Notes under the pieces: model-generated
Told to the model about the DNA's origin: nothing
Seen by the model: only the letters and a program-made list of their open reading frames with translations
Databases searched by the model: none
Part shown: one piece after another, positions 8,461 through 16,724 of the stretch
Layout: the number at the start of each line of letters is the position of its first letter
How positions within the stretch are numbered: position 1 is the stretch's first letter
Assembly: GCF_004348345.1 (NCBI RefSeq)
Contig: NZ_SMJZ01000083.1
Span: forward strand, 1 to 34,207
Direction of reading: 5' to 3'
Source: Nonomuraea longispora
GTDB taxonomy: Bacteria; Actinomycetota; Actinomycetes; Streptosporangiales; Streptosporangiaceae
Length of the DNA stretch: 34,207 bases
Made by a program: the position numbers and the translations under genes

Positions 8461-8516
8461 CCGGCCGCGCCCGGGCCCGTCGATCAGGGCAGAACCGGGT
8501 CGGCTACGGCGGCCGG
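8461..8516 (-). promoter_or_regulatory. Long-range hairpin in the ABC-F leader (possible attenuator)
   Basis: Perfect 8-bp arms CCGGCCGC and GCGGCCGG (8461-8468 and 8509-8516) enclose 40 nt, with a further GGGCCC palindrome inside. It lies in the leader between the ABC-F start codon and the upstream gene. A -10-like TATAGT is present on the minus strand near 8556-8561, which would give a leader of roughly 160 nt. ABC-F resistance genes are often controlled by drug-sensing attenuation in such leaders, but the very high GC makes chance pairing likely. Confidence 0.3.
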
Positions 8517-8525
8517 CGTCGTCAT
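8484..8525 (-). CDS. Possible 13-residue leader peptide upstream of the ABC-F gene
   Basis: An ATG with GAGG directly before it opens a short frame encoding MTTPAAVADPVLP and a stop, ending inside the loop of the leader hairpin at 8461-8516. The position fits a ribosome-stalling peptide that would switch the hairpin, as seen for several ribosome-protection genes. The spacing of the ribosome site is poor and there is no further evidence of translation, so it is a weak call. Confidence 0.22.
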   Translation of the reverse strand: MTTPAAVADPVLP

Positions 8526-8574
8526 CCTCAGAGGAAGAACAGATATTGCACGTGTCCACTATAACGGCGGCCGC

Positions 8575-9750
8575 TCAGCGGGCGCGGCGGTAGGTCAGCC
8601 TCCGCAACGCCGTCTCCGCAGGACCCCGCCGCCCCGTACGCGACAGCACGGCGGCGAGGGCCACGGTCGAGGCCCAGGTCAGCACGGCGATGCCGGAGGC
8701 GGCCGCGTCGCCGGCGCGGGTGGCGAGCCCGCCCAGGTACGGCGTGAAGAGCGTGACGAAGACCACCGACTGGAGCAGGTAGCACGTGAGCGACCACTGG
8801 CCGCAGGCGGCGAGCGCCCTGGTCACGCCGCCGGCAGCACGCCGCCCGCCGCCGGCGGCGAAGAGCCCGACCAGTGCGGCGTACGCGAGTCCGCCGGCGA
8901 TGCCCGTGACGCTGTGCAGGGCGTACACGGAGATGGCGGCCGCGTCGGAGGCGTTCCAGAGTTGCGTGTCGGCCAGCGTCAGCGGCAGGGCGCCGGCGAC
9001 GGCGATCAGCACGCCGACGGCGCCGACCCGGGACAGCAGCGCCCGGTGCTGCTCGGGCTCCTCCAGCAGCCGGCGGCGGGCCGCCCAGATCCCGAGCAGG
9101 AAGGCCGGTACGACGCTCACGGCGAAGTAGGTGGGGGTCATCCCGGCCCAGCCGATGATCCGCGTCGCCGCCGCCATGAGCGGGTCGGCCATGGCCGCGG
9201 GCGTGTCGCCCTTCTCGGCCGTCACGGTGAGCAGCCCGAACAGGGCCAGCACGACGACGTGCAGGACGGCCGCTACGCCCGCGCCCCAGAGCAGGGCACG
9301 GTCGCTGCGCCGGAGGAAGCCGACGAGCACCAGCCCGACGAGCCCGTACGCGCCGAGGATGTCGCCGAAGAACAGCAGGAGCGCGTGGCAGAACCCGAAC
9401 GCCAGCAGCCACAGGCTCCGGCGGCGGAGCACGCGCCGCACCTCGGGCCAGCTCGTCCCGGCGCTCAGCCGCCGGTCCGCCAGCTGGACCAGGCCGTAGC
9501 CGAACAGGGCGGCGAACATCGGCAGCGCGCGGCCGTCGACGAGGAGGATCTGCACGCCGGCCACGATCCGGTCGAGGGCTCCTCCGTCGAGGGCGTAGCC
9601 ACGGAAACCCGTGGGGTGGCCCGCCAGGTACATGTGCGCGTGTGCCACCGCGATGAGCAGCAGCATGAGTCCCCGTGCGAGGTCAGGGGCGAGGGATCGC
9701 CCTGCGATCGGGACGGCGCCCTGGACGGGCGCCGGAGCGGAGACGGACAT
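8575..9750 (-). CDS. DUF418 (YeiB-like) integral membrane protein
   Basis: A polytopic membrane protein of 391 residues with about ten hydrophobic segments. The features FAALFGYGLVQL, LWLLAFGFCHALLLFFGDIL and the C-terminal segment with ACGQWSLTCYLLQSVV are typical of the DUF418 domain, distantly related to acyltransferase-3 proteins; function unknown. ATG at 9750 is chosen because GAGGGG lies 6 bases upstream; upstream extension would run into the operator and the divergent TetR gene. The gene is divergent from that regulator across an 82-bp gap containing a strong inverted repeat, so it is the probable target of the regulator. A role in export or envelope modification is only a guess. Confidence 0.85.
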   Translation of the reverse strand: MSVSAPAPVQGAVPIAGRSLAPDLARGLMLLLIAVAHAHMYLAGHPTGFRGYALDGGALDRIVAGVQILLVDGRALPMFAALFGYGLVQLADRRLSAGTSWPEVRRVLRRRSLWLLAFGFCHALLLFFGDILGAYGLVGLVLVGFLRRSDRALLWGAGVAAVLHVVVLALFGLLTVTAEKGDTPAAMADPLMAAATRIIGWAGMTPTYFAVSVVPAFLLGIWAARRRLLEEPEQHRALLSRVGAVGVLIAVAGALPLTLADTQLWNASDAAAISVYALHSVTGIAGGLAYAALVGLFAAGGGRRAAGGVTRALAACGQWSLTCYLLQSVVFVTLFTPYLGGLATRAGDAAASGIAVLTWASTVALAAVLSRTGRRGPAETALRRLTYRRAR

Positions 9751-9780
9751 GGATGACCCCTCGACTTTAGGTACACGACT

Positions 9781-9805
9781 GTAGCTTATCTGAGCGATAA
9801 GATAC
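9781..9805. promoter_or_regulatory. Inverted repeat, probable TetR operator
   Basis: The arms CTTATC and GATAAG are perfect around a TGAGC centre (9785-9801), and the similarity extends outward so that 9 of 10 bases match in each arm (9781-9790 and 9796-9805). It lies midway between the DUF418 gene and the divergent TetR gene, in locally A+T-rich sequence. Size and location fit an operator through which the TetR protein represses itself and the membrane protein. Confidence 0.7.
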
Positions 9806-9832
9806 AGCAACGTAGCCAAAAGAGGGAAGGCG

Positions 9833-10432
9833 ATGAGCCAGAACGACCGCAGGACACGGCGGCGCGGCGAAGAGCTGATCAACGCCATTCACGCCGCGGT
9901 GCTGGAAGAGGTGCTGGAGGTCGGGGTCGGCCGGCTGACCATGGAGGGCATCGGCAGGCGCGCGGCGACCGCCCGCACGACGCTCTACCGCCGCTGGCCG
10001 GATCCGATCGCGGTGCTCCTCGACGCCCTCTATCACGCGCACCCGGTCGAGGAGCCGACCCCCGGAGCCGACGACCTGCGCGGCGACCTCATCCGCTCAC
10101 TCCAGCTCATGGTCAAGTGGACGCTCAGCCCGGCCGGCCGGGCGGTAGCCGCCATCCTCACCGACCCGAAGGGCATCGAGCAGGTCTCCGACGAGTTGGT
10201 CGAGCAGGTCTTCGCCCAGCGGGGCGGCACGTTCACCAGCACGGTGCTGCGGCACTACGCCGAGCGCGGCCACTTCCCCGCCTCGCGCATCACCCCGGTG
10301 GTGGCCGACATCGGCGAGGCGCTCGTCGTCAAACGGTTGCTCGACGGGGCGCCTCCCACCGACGCGGACCTGGCCGACATCGTCGACCAGGCGATACTGC
10401 CGGCGATCGGACTGGCCGATCGCCTCACCTAG
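9833..10432 (+). CDS. TetR/AcrR family transcriptional regulator
   Basis: A 199-residue TetR-type repressor. The DNA-binding helix-turn-helix lies at residues 33-56 (LTMEGIGRRAATARTTLYRRW), with the characteristic TLYRRWP recognition helix; the remainder is an all-helical ligand-binding and dimerisation domain. Length is typical for the family. The start ATG has AGAGGGAAGG about 3-10 bases upstream. It is divergent from the DUF418 gene and the 25-bp inverted repeat between them is the likely operator for both. Its stop codon overlaps the stop of the converging DinB-like gene. The ligand is unknown. Confidence 0.92.
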   Translation: MSQNDRRTRRRGEELINAIHAAVLEEVLEVGVGRLTMEGIGRRAATARTTLYRRWPDPIAVLLDALYHAHPVEEPTPGADDLRGDLIRSLQLMVKWTLSPAGRAVAAILTDPKGIEQVSDELVEQVFAQRGGTFTSTVLRHYAERGHFPASRITPVVADIGEALVVKRLLDGAPPTDADLADIVDQAILPAIGLADRLT

Positions 10433-11025
10433 CCGATCGCCGGCCCGGCCTCGCGCGCCACCTGCTCCAGCCTGGCCCGGTAGGCCTCCCACCACGCCGG
10501 ATCCCCCTGCGGCAGGTTGTCGTTGCCCCGCTGCATCCCGGCGGCCCCGTCGATCAGCTCACGGACGATGTCGGCGTGCCCGGCATGCCGGTTGGTCTCG
10601 ACGATCATGTGGGTGATGATCCGGTGCAGCGTCACCCGGCGGCCCTTCTCCCCCCACCACGGCACCGCGCCGACCGCGTCGAGCGCCAGCGCGTCGATGG
10701 TCGCGTCGGAGTGGGCCCACACCCGGTGGTAGAGGCCCACGATGTTCTCGCGCGACTCGTCGGCGGTGGCCCACATGTCGGCGTTGGGCTCGGCGTCCTC
10801 CGACATCCACGGCAGCGGCTCGGGGAACGGACGGTCGAAGACGTCGCCGAGATAACCCGCCTCCGTGCCGGCGACGTGCTTGACCACACCCAGCAGGTTG
10901 GTGCCGGTGGGCGTCAATGGGCGGCGTGCGTCATAGTCGGACAGGCCGTCGAGCTTCCACACCAGGGCCTCACGCGCACGCTGCAGGTAGAGGCGCAAAT
11001 CAGATTTCAGTTCGAGATCGGTCAT
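10429..11025 (-). CDS. DinB-fold protein (DUF664 type)
   Basis: A 198-residue protein of the DinB/DUF664 superfamily, four-helix-bundle proteins usually binding a metal through three histidines. His50 in LLGVVKHVAGTE and the cluster H139/H147/H150 in THMIVETNRHAGHADI are the expected ligands. Members include thiol-dependent (mycothiol or bacillithiol) S-transferases, so a mycothiol-dependent detoxification role is possible in an actinomycete, but the exact activity cannot be read. It converges with the TetR gene: the two stop codons share the palindrome CTAG at 10429-10432. It lies 39 bp downstream of the symporter gene on the same strand and may be co-transcribed with it. Confidence 0.88.
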   Translation of the reverse strand: MTDLELKSDLRLYLQRAREALVWKLDGLSDYDARRPLTPTGTNLLGVVKHVAGTEAGYLGDVFDRPFPEPLPWMSEDAEPNADMWATADESRENIVGLYHRVWAHSDATIDALALDAVGAVPWWGEKGRRVTLHRIITHMIVETNRHAGHADIVRELIDGAAGMQRGNDNLPQGDPAWWEAYRARLEQVAREAGPAIG

Positions 11026-11064
11026 GCGTGCATCCTGACAGGCGCCACGGAGACGCGCACTCCG

Positions 11065-12438
11065 TCACCGCGGATCGACCTCGGGCACCTTCTCCCAGTC
11101 GGGGCGGTCGAAGTAGGCGCGGGTCTCGCGGACGATGAGCCCGGAGAGGATGAGGAGGCCGATGAGGTTGGGCAGTGCCATGAGCCCGTTCATGATGTCG
11201 GAGAACGTCCACACGGTCTGCAGCTCCAGCACCGTGCCGACGAAGATCAGCGCGATGAACAACAACCGGTACGGCACCACCGCCACCCTGCCGAAGAGCC
11301 GGTCCATGCAGCGCTCGCCGTAGTAGGCCCAGCCGAGCAGCGTCGAGAACGCGAAGAAGACCAGGCCGATCGTCACGACGATGCCGCCCCACTGGCCGGG
11401 CAGACCGTGGCTGAAGGCCATGGTGGTCAGCGGGGCGCCGTCCTCGCCGCTGGTCCAGGCGCCGGTGACGACGATGGCCAGGCCGGTCATGCTGACCACG
11501 ACCAGGGTGTCGATGAACGTCTGGGTCATCGACACGAGCGCCTGACGCACCGGCTCGTTCGTCTTGGCCGCCGCCGCGGCGATGCCGCCGGTGCCGAGGC
11601 CCGACTCGTTGGAGAAGATGCCCCGGGCCACGCCGTAGCGGATGGCCAGCAGGATGCCCGCGCCGGCGAACCCGCCGGTGGCCGCGGTGCCGGTGAAGGC
11701 GTCGGTGAAGATCAGGGCCAGCGCCCCCGGCAGGTTGCCGACGTTGGCGATGATGATCCACATGGCGCCGATGATGTAGAGGACGATCATCACGGGGACG
11801 AAGGCGCTGGTGACCGCGCCGATGCTCTTGATGCCGCCCAGGATGACGATCGCGGCGAGCACCGTGATGATGACGCCGGTCAGCCACATGGGAACACCCC
11901 ACTGCGAGTTGACCGCGTCCGCCACGCTGTTGGACTGCACCATGTTGCCGATGCCGAACGCCGCGATCGCGCCGAAGACGGCGAACAACACGCCCAGGAT
12001 CGCGCCGAACCTCCCGCCGACCCCGTAGGTCAGGTAGAACATCGGGCCGCCGCTCTGCTCCCCCTTGGCGTCGGTACGGCGGAAGCGCACGCCGAGGAAC
12101 GCCTCGGAGTATTTCGTCGCCATGCCGACCAGCCCGGTCACCCACATCCAGAACACCGCACCGGGGCCGCCGAGGTGGATGGCCGTGGCGACGCCCGCGA
12201 TGTTGCCGACGCCCACGGTGGCCGCCAGGGCCGTCGACAGGGCCTGGTAGTGGGTGATGTCGCCCACGCCCCCGACTTCCTTGCGCCGGATGAGCGCGAG
12301 CCACAGGGCGTAGAAGAGTTTGTGGAACTGCAGGCCGCGCAGCACGATCGTGAGGTAGAGGCCTGTCAGCAGGAGCAGGGGGATCAGCAGGAACGGTCCC
12401 CAGACGAAGTCGGAGATCGCGGACAGGACCTCTTGCAC
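11065..12438 (-). CDS. Sodium:alanine/glycine symporter (AGCS family)
   Basis: An integral membrane transporter of 457 residues with about eleven helices that imports alanine or glycine with sodium ions. The family signature is clear in the first quarter (GGVGDITHYQALSTALAATV then GVGNIAGVATAI, GGPGAVFWMW), and the conserved SGGPMFYL and IFSNESGLGTGGIA segments are present. Length matches the family (450-500). GTG at 12438 is chosen because GAGGAG lies 6 bases upstream and the AGCS proteins begin close to the first helix; the upstream in-frame extension is low-complexity and crosses two palindromes. A 14-bp palindrome precedes the start. The substrate is inferred from the family only. Confidence 0.93.
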   Translation of the reverse strand: MQEVLSAISDFVWGPFLLIPLLLLTGLYLTIVLRGLQFHKLFYALWLALIRRKEVGGVGDITHYQALSTALAATVGVGNIAGVATAIHLGGPGAVFWMWVTGLVGMATKYSEAFLGVRFRRTDAKGEQSGGPMFYLTYGVGGRFGAILGVLFAVFGAIAAFGIGNMVQSNSVADAVNSQWGVPMWLTGVIITVLAAIVILGGIKSIGAVTSAFVPVMIVLYIIGAMWIIIANVGNLPGALALIFTDAFTGTAATGGFAGAGILLAIRYGVARGIFSNESGLGTGGIAAAAAKTNEPVRQALVSMTQTFIDTLVVVSMTGLAIVVTGAWTSGEDGAPLTTMAFSHGLPGQWGGIVVTIGLVFFAFSTLLGWAYYGERCMDRLFGRVAVVPYRLLFIALIFVGTVLELQTVWTFSDIMNGLMALPNLIGLLILSGLIVRETRAYFDRPDWEKVPEVDPR

Positions 12439-12465
12439 CCCATGCTCCTCACGGTCACGCGTGAA

Positions 12466-12479
12466 GGAAGGCGCCTTCC
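12466..12479. promoter_or_regulatory. 14-bp palindrome upstream of the symporter
   Basis: GGAAGGCGCCTTCC is a perfect palindrome 27 bp upstream of the symporter start codon. It could be an operator, or could form a hairpin in the leader. No known regulator motif is recognised. Confidence 0.4.
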
Positions 12480-12509
12480 CCCACACAACACAGCAAACCC
12501 CGCCCATTA

Positions 12510-12540
12510 TGTCCGTGCGGATCACGGGCGCGCACGGACA
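12510..12540 (-). terminator. Hairpin after the BTAD/NB-ARC regulator, probable terminator
   Basis: Perfect 10-bp arms TGTCCGTGCG and CGCACGGACA enclose an 11-nt loop, starting 26 bp past the stop of the leftward regulator gene and before the symporter. There is no T-run, as is common for actinomycete terminators. It separates the two genes into distinct transcription units. Confidence 0.55.
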
Positions 12541-12565
12541 CGCCGGGCCTGGGGCTCCGGGTGAG

Positions 12566-14494
12566 TCAGTGGACGGCGAGAGGACGCGAGAGGGCGGCGG
12601 CACGGTCGGCCGGGCCGCGGTGGTGCACGAACGGATCGTGCTCCCTGGCCGGGTGGTGGTGGAACGCCTGCCGGGCGGCGGTGACGCGGACCGGCTCGGG
12701 CACGTGGCGCGCGGCCTGCTCGCGGGCGTAGAGGCGGATCAGCTCGGGCATCCGGTAACGGCGGAACCCGCCCCGTTCGAGCAGGCGGGCGTCGAGGAGC
12801 CGGTCGAGCGCGGCCTCCGCGCGCGGTTCGGGCCAGCCGGTGACAGCGGACGTGGCGGCGGCCGTGTGGGTGCCGGTGCCCATGAGCCCCAGCAGGTGAA
12901 AGGCGTGGACGGCGTCGGGCGCTGCCCGCAGCTGCTGTAGGCCGGCCGCGATGTTGTCGCGGATCGACAGGTCGGCGTGTTCGAGCGCGTCGAGCCGGCG
13001 GGTGTCGTCGCCCAGCTGCGCGGCCAGGGCGGACAACCGCCGGTCCGGCCTGCCGGCCAGCCGCGCCGCCGAGATGCGCAGCGCGAGGGGCAGCCCGTTG
13101 CAGAGCCGGACGATCCGCTGCGCCGCGGCCGGCTCGGCGGCGACCCTCGAGGGGTCCACGGTCCGGGCGAGCAGCCCGGTGGCCTCGGCGTCGGCGAGCC
13201 TCGTCAGGTCCAGCCGGCTCGTGGTGTCGAACGAGGCCATGACCTGCCTGCTGGTGATGACGGCCGCGCACTTCGGCCCCGCGGGGACGAGCGGTCCGAC
13301 CTGGCCGGCGTCGAGCGCGTCGTCGAGGACGACGAGCAGGTTGCGCGTCAAGGTCAGCGCGCGGTAGCGGGCCGCTGCCTCCTCCAGCGAGGGCGGTACG
13401 GCGGCGCCGTCCACCCCGAGGGAGCGCAGCAGCCGGCTCAGAGCCTCGTACGGCGTCAGCGGCGTGCGCCCGGCGGTGGCGGCGCGCAGGTCGAGGTAGA
13501 GGACGCCGTCGGCGAACCCGCCCGCGACACCGTGCGCGGCGTGCACGGCCAGCGCGGACTTGCCGACCCCTCCGGCGCCGTGGACGGCCGCCACGGCCGG
13601 CCGCCCCGGCACCGCGCCGGTGAGCGCCCGGCGCAGCCAGGCGATCTCCGCGGTGCGGGCGGTGAACGCGCGGGTGTCGGCGGGAAGCTCGTGCGGGACG
13701 GCGGCCCTGGTGAGCGTGACGCGCTGCGCCGGGGACGAGAGGTCGAGCGCGGGGTCGCGCCTGAGCACCGCCTGCTGGATGCGCTGCAGCACCGCGCCCG
13801 GCTCGACGCCCAGTTCGCCGACCATGACGCGGCGCGTCTCCTGGTACACCTCGAGGGCTTCGCACGGCCGCGACGCCCGGTACATCGCCAGCATCAGCTG
13901 GGCGCGCGGCCGCTCCCGCAGCGGGTACGCCTCGGCGTGCGCGGTGAGCACCGGCACCACCGCGTGATGGTCTCCGGACTCCAGCCGCAGGTCGATGTGG
14001 TCCTCGAGCGCTGTCAGGCGCTCCTCCTCCAGACGGGCGCACGTGGCCTGCGCCCACGCGCCGGGCATGCCCTCCAGCGCGTTGCCCCGCCACAACGCCA
14101 GGGCCCGCCGGAAGAGCCCGTCCGCCGTCGCGATCTCCCCCTCGTCCCGCGCGGCCCGCGCCCGGCGCGTCAGGCACGTGAACAAGTGGGCGTCCACGCT
14201 CTCGCGGGGAAGATCGAGCTGGTAGCCGCCGGGGACCGTCGCGATGATCTCGCCGCCCTGGTACGGCTGGAGGAGCCCGCGCAGCTTGGACACCACGATG
14301 TGCAGCTGCTTTCCCGCCGTCCTCACCGTGCTGTGGCCCCACACGTCGGCGAGGAGGTGGTCCGCGGGGACCACCCGGCCGGCGCTCAGAGCCAGCCGGG
14401 CCAGCACCCCCGCACGCCGCAGTCCGGCCAGCTTCACCGGCTCCCCGTTCGCCATGACGTCGAATGGCCCGAGAAACCTGATCTCCAGTCCCAT
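12566..14494 (-). CDS. AfsR/SARP-family regulator with BTAD and NB-ARC domains
   Basis: A 642-residue transcriptional activator of the AfsR/SARP group. An OmpR-like winged-helix DNA-binding domain spans about 1-95 (MGLEIRFLGPFDV to VPGGYQLDL), followed by a bacterial transcriptional activation domain (about 100-245, VDAHLFTCL to LQRIQQAVL). An NB-ARC/STAND ATPase follows: Walker A GAGGVGKS (306-313), Walker B LLVVLDDA, and GLPLALRI. The protein ends near residue 642 without the TPR sensor repeats of full AfsR, so it is a mid-size member. ATG at 14494 has GGGAAG upstream. These proteins usually switch on secondary metabolism. It reads in the same direction as the two-component genes and lies 425 bp past them; whether it controls the NRPS cluster 15 kb away is unknown. 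Confidence 0.92.
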   Translation of the reverse strand: MGLEIRFLGPFDVMANGEPVKLAGLRRAGVLARLALSAGRVVPADHLLADVWGHSTVRTAGKQLHIVVSKLRGLLQPYQGGEIIATVPGGYQLDLPRESVDAHLFTCLTRRARAARDEGEIATADGLFRRALALWRGNALEGMPGAWAQATCARLEEERLTALEDHIDLRLESGDHHAVVPVLTAHAEAYPLRERPRAQLMLAMYRASRPCEALEVYQETRRVMVGELGVEPGAVLQRIQQAVLRRDPALDLSSPAQRVTLTRAAVPHELPADTRAFTARTAEIAWLRRALTGAVPGRPAVAAVHGAGGVGKSALAVHAAHGVAGGFADGVLYLDLRAATAGRTPLTPYEALSRLLRSLGVDGAAVPPSLEEAAARYRALTLTRNLLVVLDDALDAGQVGPLVPAGPKCAAVITSRQVMASFDTTSRLDLTRLADAEATGLLARTVDPSRVAAEPAAAQRIVRLCNGLPLALRISAARLAGRPDRRLSALAAQLGDDTRRLDALEHADLSIRDNIAAGLQQLRAAPDAVHAFHLLGLMGTGTHTAAATSAVTGWPEPRAEAALDRLLDARLLERGGFRRYRMPELIRLYAREQAARHVPEPVRVTAARQAFHHHPAREHDPFVHHRGPADRAAALSRPLAVH

Positions 14495-14919
14495 TTGCGC
14501 TTCCCTGTCACAGTGGATGACCGCCGCGAGCCCTCTGTGGCGCCACGGGTGGAGAAGAAGATCTGCGCCGGGAAGAGCAGGACGGCGGTCCCGTACCCGA
14601 ATCCGGCCGCCCTGCCCGGCGAACTCCTCAACCGCTCCCGAGGACCGCGGCCTCACGCACGACCAACTCGGACACGAACAGGCCCAGCCCGCCGACCGGC
14701 ACTGACCGATCACTCCCCTACGGGTTCCCACGCGGTCCGCGGGCCGTTGCCAACGCCCCCGTCCAGAGCACCAACGGCAAAACGGGAACCTTCCCTGTGG
14801 CCTTCGTACGCGAGTGATGCGGGCACCCGTCGCCCCATCGCGGAGGGTGCCGCTCGGCATGGCCGCGACCGCTGGCCAGTCTAGGAAGGCACGGGCGGGA
14901 CCGGTGTCCGGTGAACGCC
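14495..14919. other. Gene-free gap between response regulator and BTAD/NB-ARC gene
   Basis: A 425-bp stretch with no frame that looks like a real gene on either strand. It must hold the promoter of the leftward BTAD/NB-ARC regulator. Only a short inverted repeat (ACCGG / CCGGT, 3-nt loop, 14900-14912) near the response regulator end was noticed, too small to call a terminator. Confidence 0.4.
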
Positions 14920-15633
14920 CTACAAAGCGGTCGTCGTGTCGTTGAGCTCGGCGAGCGTGATGAGCCCGTCGTCGAGGGCGCGGCCGACGAGCTCGCTCTT
15001 GGTACGGGCGGCCCGTCCGACGTTGGCGTACTTCACCCGTACGCGGGCGATGTAGGTGTCGACGGTCTTGACGGTGATGTTGAGCTTCGCGGCGACGAGC
15101 TCCTTGGACGAGGCCACGAACCACGCCCGCAGCACCTCGGTCTCGCGCTGGGACAGCCGCGGCCGGCCGGGAGCGTCGTCGGCGATGAGGGCCCCGGACA
15201 ACGACGGCGCGGTGTAGGGCTCGCCCCGCGCGGCCGAGCGGATGGCGGGCACCAGGTGGTCGGGGCCCTCGCGCTTGGTCAGGTAGGCGAGCGCGCCGAG
15301 GTCGACGCACTTGATCGCGGTGGCGTCGTCGGTGTGCTGGGAGTAGACGATCACGCGGCGGCCGTTGTCGACCAGTCGGCGCAGCTCGCCGAAGTCCGGG
15401 CGGCGCGGCACCAGCTCCAGGTCGAAGATGACCACGTCGGCGTCGGCGCCGGGACCGGTCCACACGTCGGCGAGCCGGTCGCCGGCGTCGACGAGCGCGA
15501 TGGGTGGCACGGCCTCGGAACACCAGGCGCGCACGCCCGCGGCGATCGCCGCGTGGTCGTCGACGATCACCGCGGTGATCAGCTCGCCTGCAGTGCGGCC
15601 GGCTGCGTGGTCTGCTGGGGAGTCGGCTGCCAT
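14920..15633 (-). CDS. NarL/LuxR-type response regulator
   Basis: A 237-residue two-component response regulator. The receiver domain has the acidic pair DD (25-26) in AVIVDDH, the phospho-acceptor Asp71 (VVIFDLEL) and the conserved lysine in LAYLTKREG. The C-terminal LuxR-type helix-turn-helix (LSQRETEVLRAWFV through NITVKTVDTYIARV) binds DNA. ATG at 15633 is preferred, with GGAGG just upstream; an earlier ATG at 15648 would add five residues. It overlaps the end of the upstream kinase-like gene by 55 bp, so the three genes form one operon. Probable partner of the sensor kinase at 16717-17847. Confidence 0.92.
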   Translation of the reverse strand: MAADSPADHAAGRTAGELITAVIVDDHAAIAAGVRAWCSEAVPPIALVDAGDRLADVWTGPGADADVVIFDLELVPRRPDFGELRRLVDNGRRVIVYSQHTDDATAIKCVDLGALAYLTKREGPDHLVPAIRSAARGEPYTAPSLSGALIADDAPGRPRLSQRETEVLRAWFVASSKELVAAKLNITVKTVDTYIARVRVKYANVGRAARTKSELVGRALDDGLITLAELNDTTTAL

Positions 15634-16724
15634 CGGACCTCCATCCATACCGTGTCGTCGTTGGTCACCGTCTCGACGTGCACCCCGCGCGTCACCGGTT
15701 CCGGCACGTCCACCTCGCCGCTGTCCGCGACGACGCTCACCGACACCAGGTCCGCGCCGCCCACGACCGCGATACGGGCCCGGGAGGCGGCGGTGGCCAG
15801 CACCCTCAGCACCGGCTCGGTGAGGTCACGCCGGACCGCCACGGGCGGCGTCGGCCACTGCCCGCGAGCGTCCAGCTCCACCACGACGCCCTTGCGGTCC
15901 GCGACGTCGGCGCAGTGGCGCAGCTCGTGCAGCAGCGGGTTGGCCACGGTGTCGGTCTCGGCGAACAACCTGCGCATCCGGCCCGCCTCGATCGCGCAGC
16001 GCCGCTGGATCGCCGGGTCCTCCGGGCGGAGCGAGCCGTCGGCGAGCCCTTCCAGCAGCGGGATCGTGGTCGCCGACAGCTCGGCCAGCCGCTGCTGCCT
16101 GCGCCGGTGGGACTCCTCCGCGACCGCCTCGGCGACGCGTACCCGCTCGATCTCCGCGCGGGCTGCCGCGGCCGCCGCGCTGAGCGAGTTGAACACGGCC
16201 GCCACCACGGCCACGCACAGGGGAAGGCCGATCACGGTCACCGAGCCGGTCGCGAACCTGGCCAGATCCCCCCGGTTGGGGTCGATGGTGACCAGGTGCG
16301 CCAGGGCGGTCAGGTCGTGGGCGACCAGGAACGCCACGGCGGCCCGCAGCGGACGGTCGAGCAGCACGACCAGGCCCACCCAGTTGGCGGCGCCGAAGAC
16401 CCAGTCGACGCTGGTCGAGGTGCGCCCCTCGGGCAGGGTCACGTACGAGAGGACCGACGCGGCGAGCACGGCCGCGACGGCGATCTGGCGCAGCAGCCGT
16501 CCCCACGTCCGCCGCCGGAGGAGCAGAACGGCCTCGCCGGCGAGCACGGACGCGAGCACCGCGTAAGCGGCCAGTTGCGCGAGCGGCACCGGGTACGAGC
16601 CGAGGTGGCGCAGGACGTTGGGCAGCCCCTGCCCGCACACCGTCCCCAGGACGATGAGCAGCGTCGCGAGCCGCAGGCCGTGCCGCAACTGCGCCCGGGT
16701 CATCTCCTCGGCCGCCTCACTCAT
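15579..16724 (-). CDS. Degenerate sensor-kinase-like membrane protein
   Basis: A 381-residue protein with about five or six hydrophobic segments in the first 180 residues, then a basic coiled stretch (ARAEIERVRVAEAVAEESHRRR) and a C-terminal region with the layout of a histidine kinase ATPase domain. However, no clear phospho-acceptor His-Asp pair, no N-box asparagine and no complete glycine boxes are visible; VVADSGEV may be a relic of the G1 box. It therefore resembles a pseudokinase. It sits between a canonical kinase (8-bp overlap) and a response regulator (55-bp overlap), which suggests it modulates the phosphorelay, for example by dimerising with the active kinase. That role is inference. 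Confidence 0.75.
   Translation of the reverse strand: MSEAAEEMTRAQLRHGLRLATLLIVLGTVCGQGLPNVLRHLGSYPVPLAQLAAYAVLASVLAGEAVLLLRRRTWGRLLRQIAVAAVLAASVLSYVTLPEGRTSTSVDWVFGAANWVGLVVLLDRPLRAAVAFLVAHDLTALAHLVTIDPNRGDLARFATGSVTVIGLPLCVAVVAAVFNSLSAAAAAARAEIERVRVAEAVAEESHRRRQQRLAELSATTIPLLEGLADGSLRPEDPAIQRRCAIEAGRMRRLFAETDTVANPLLHELRHCADVADRKGVVVELDARGQWPTPPVAVRRDLTEPVLRVLATAASRARIAVVGGADLVSVSVVADSGEVDVPEPVTRGVHVETVTNDDTVWMEVRWQPTPQQTTQPAALQAS

Noticed and set aside
8299..8559. 86-codon minus-strand frame with two CxxC-like pairs upstream of the ABC-F gene
   Set aside because: Its GTG overlaps the likely -10 element and the frame runs deep into the ABC-F gene. The Cys and Pro pattern is not that of a known small protein.
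10117..12564. 815-codon plus-strand frame across TetR, DinB and symporter genes
   Set aside because: It crosses three well-supported genes in other frames and is His/Asp/Gly repetitive without homology.
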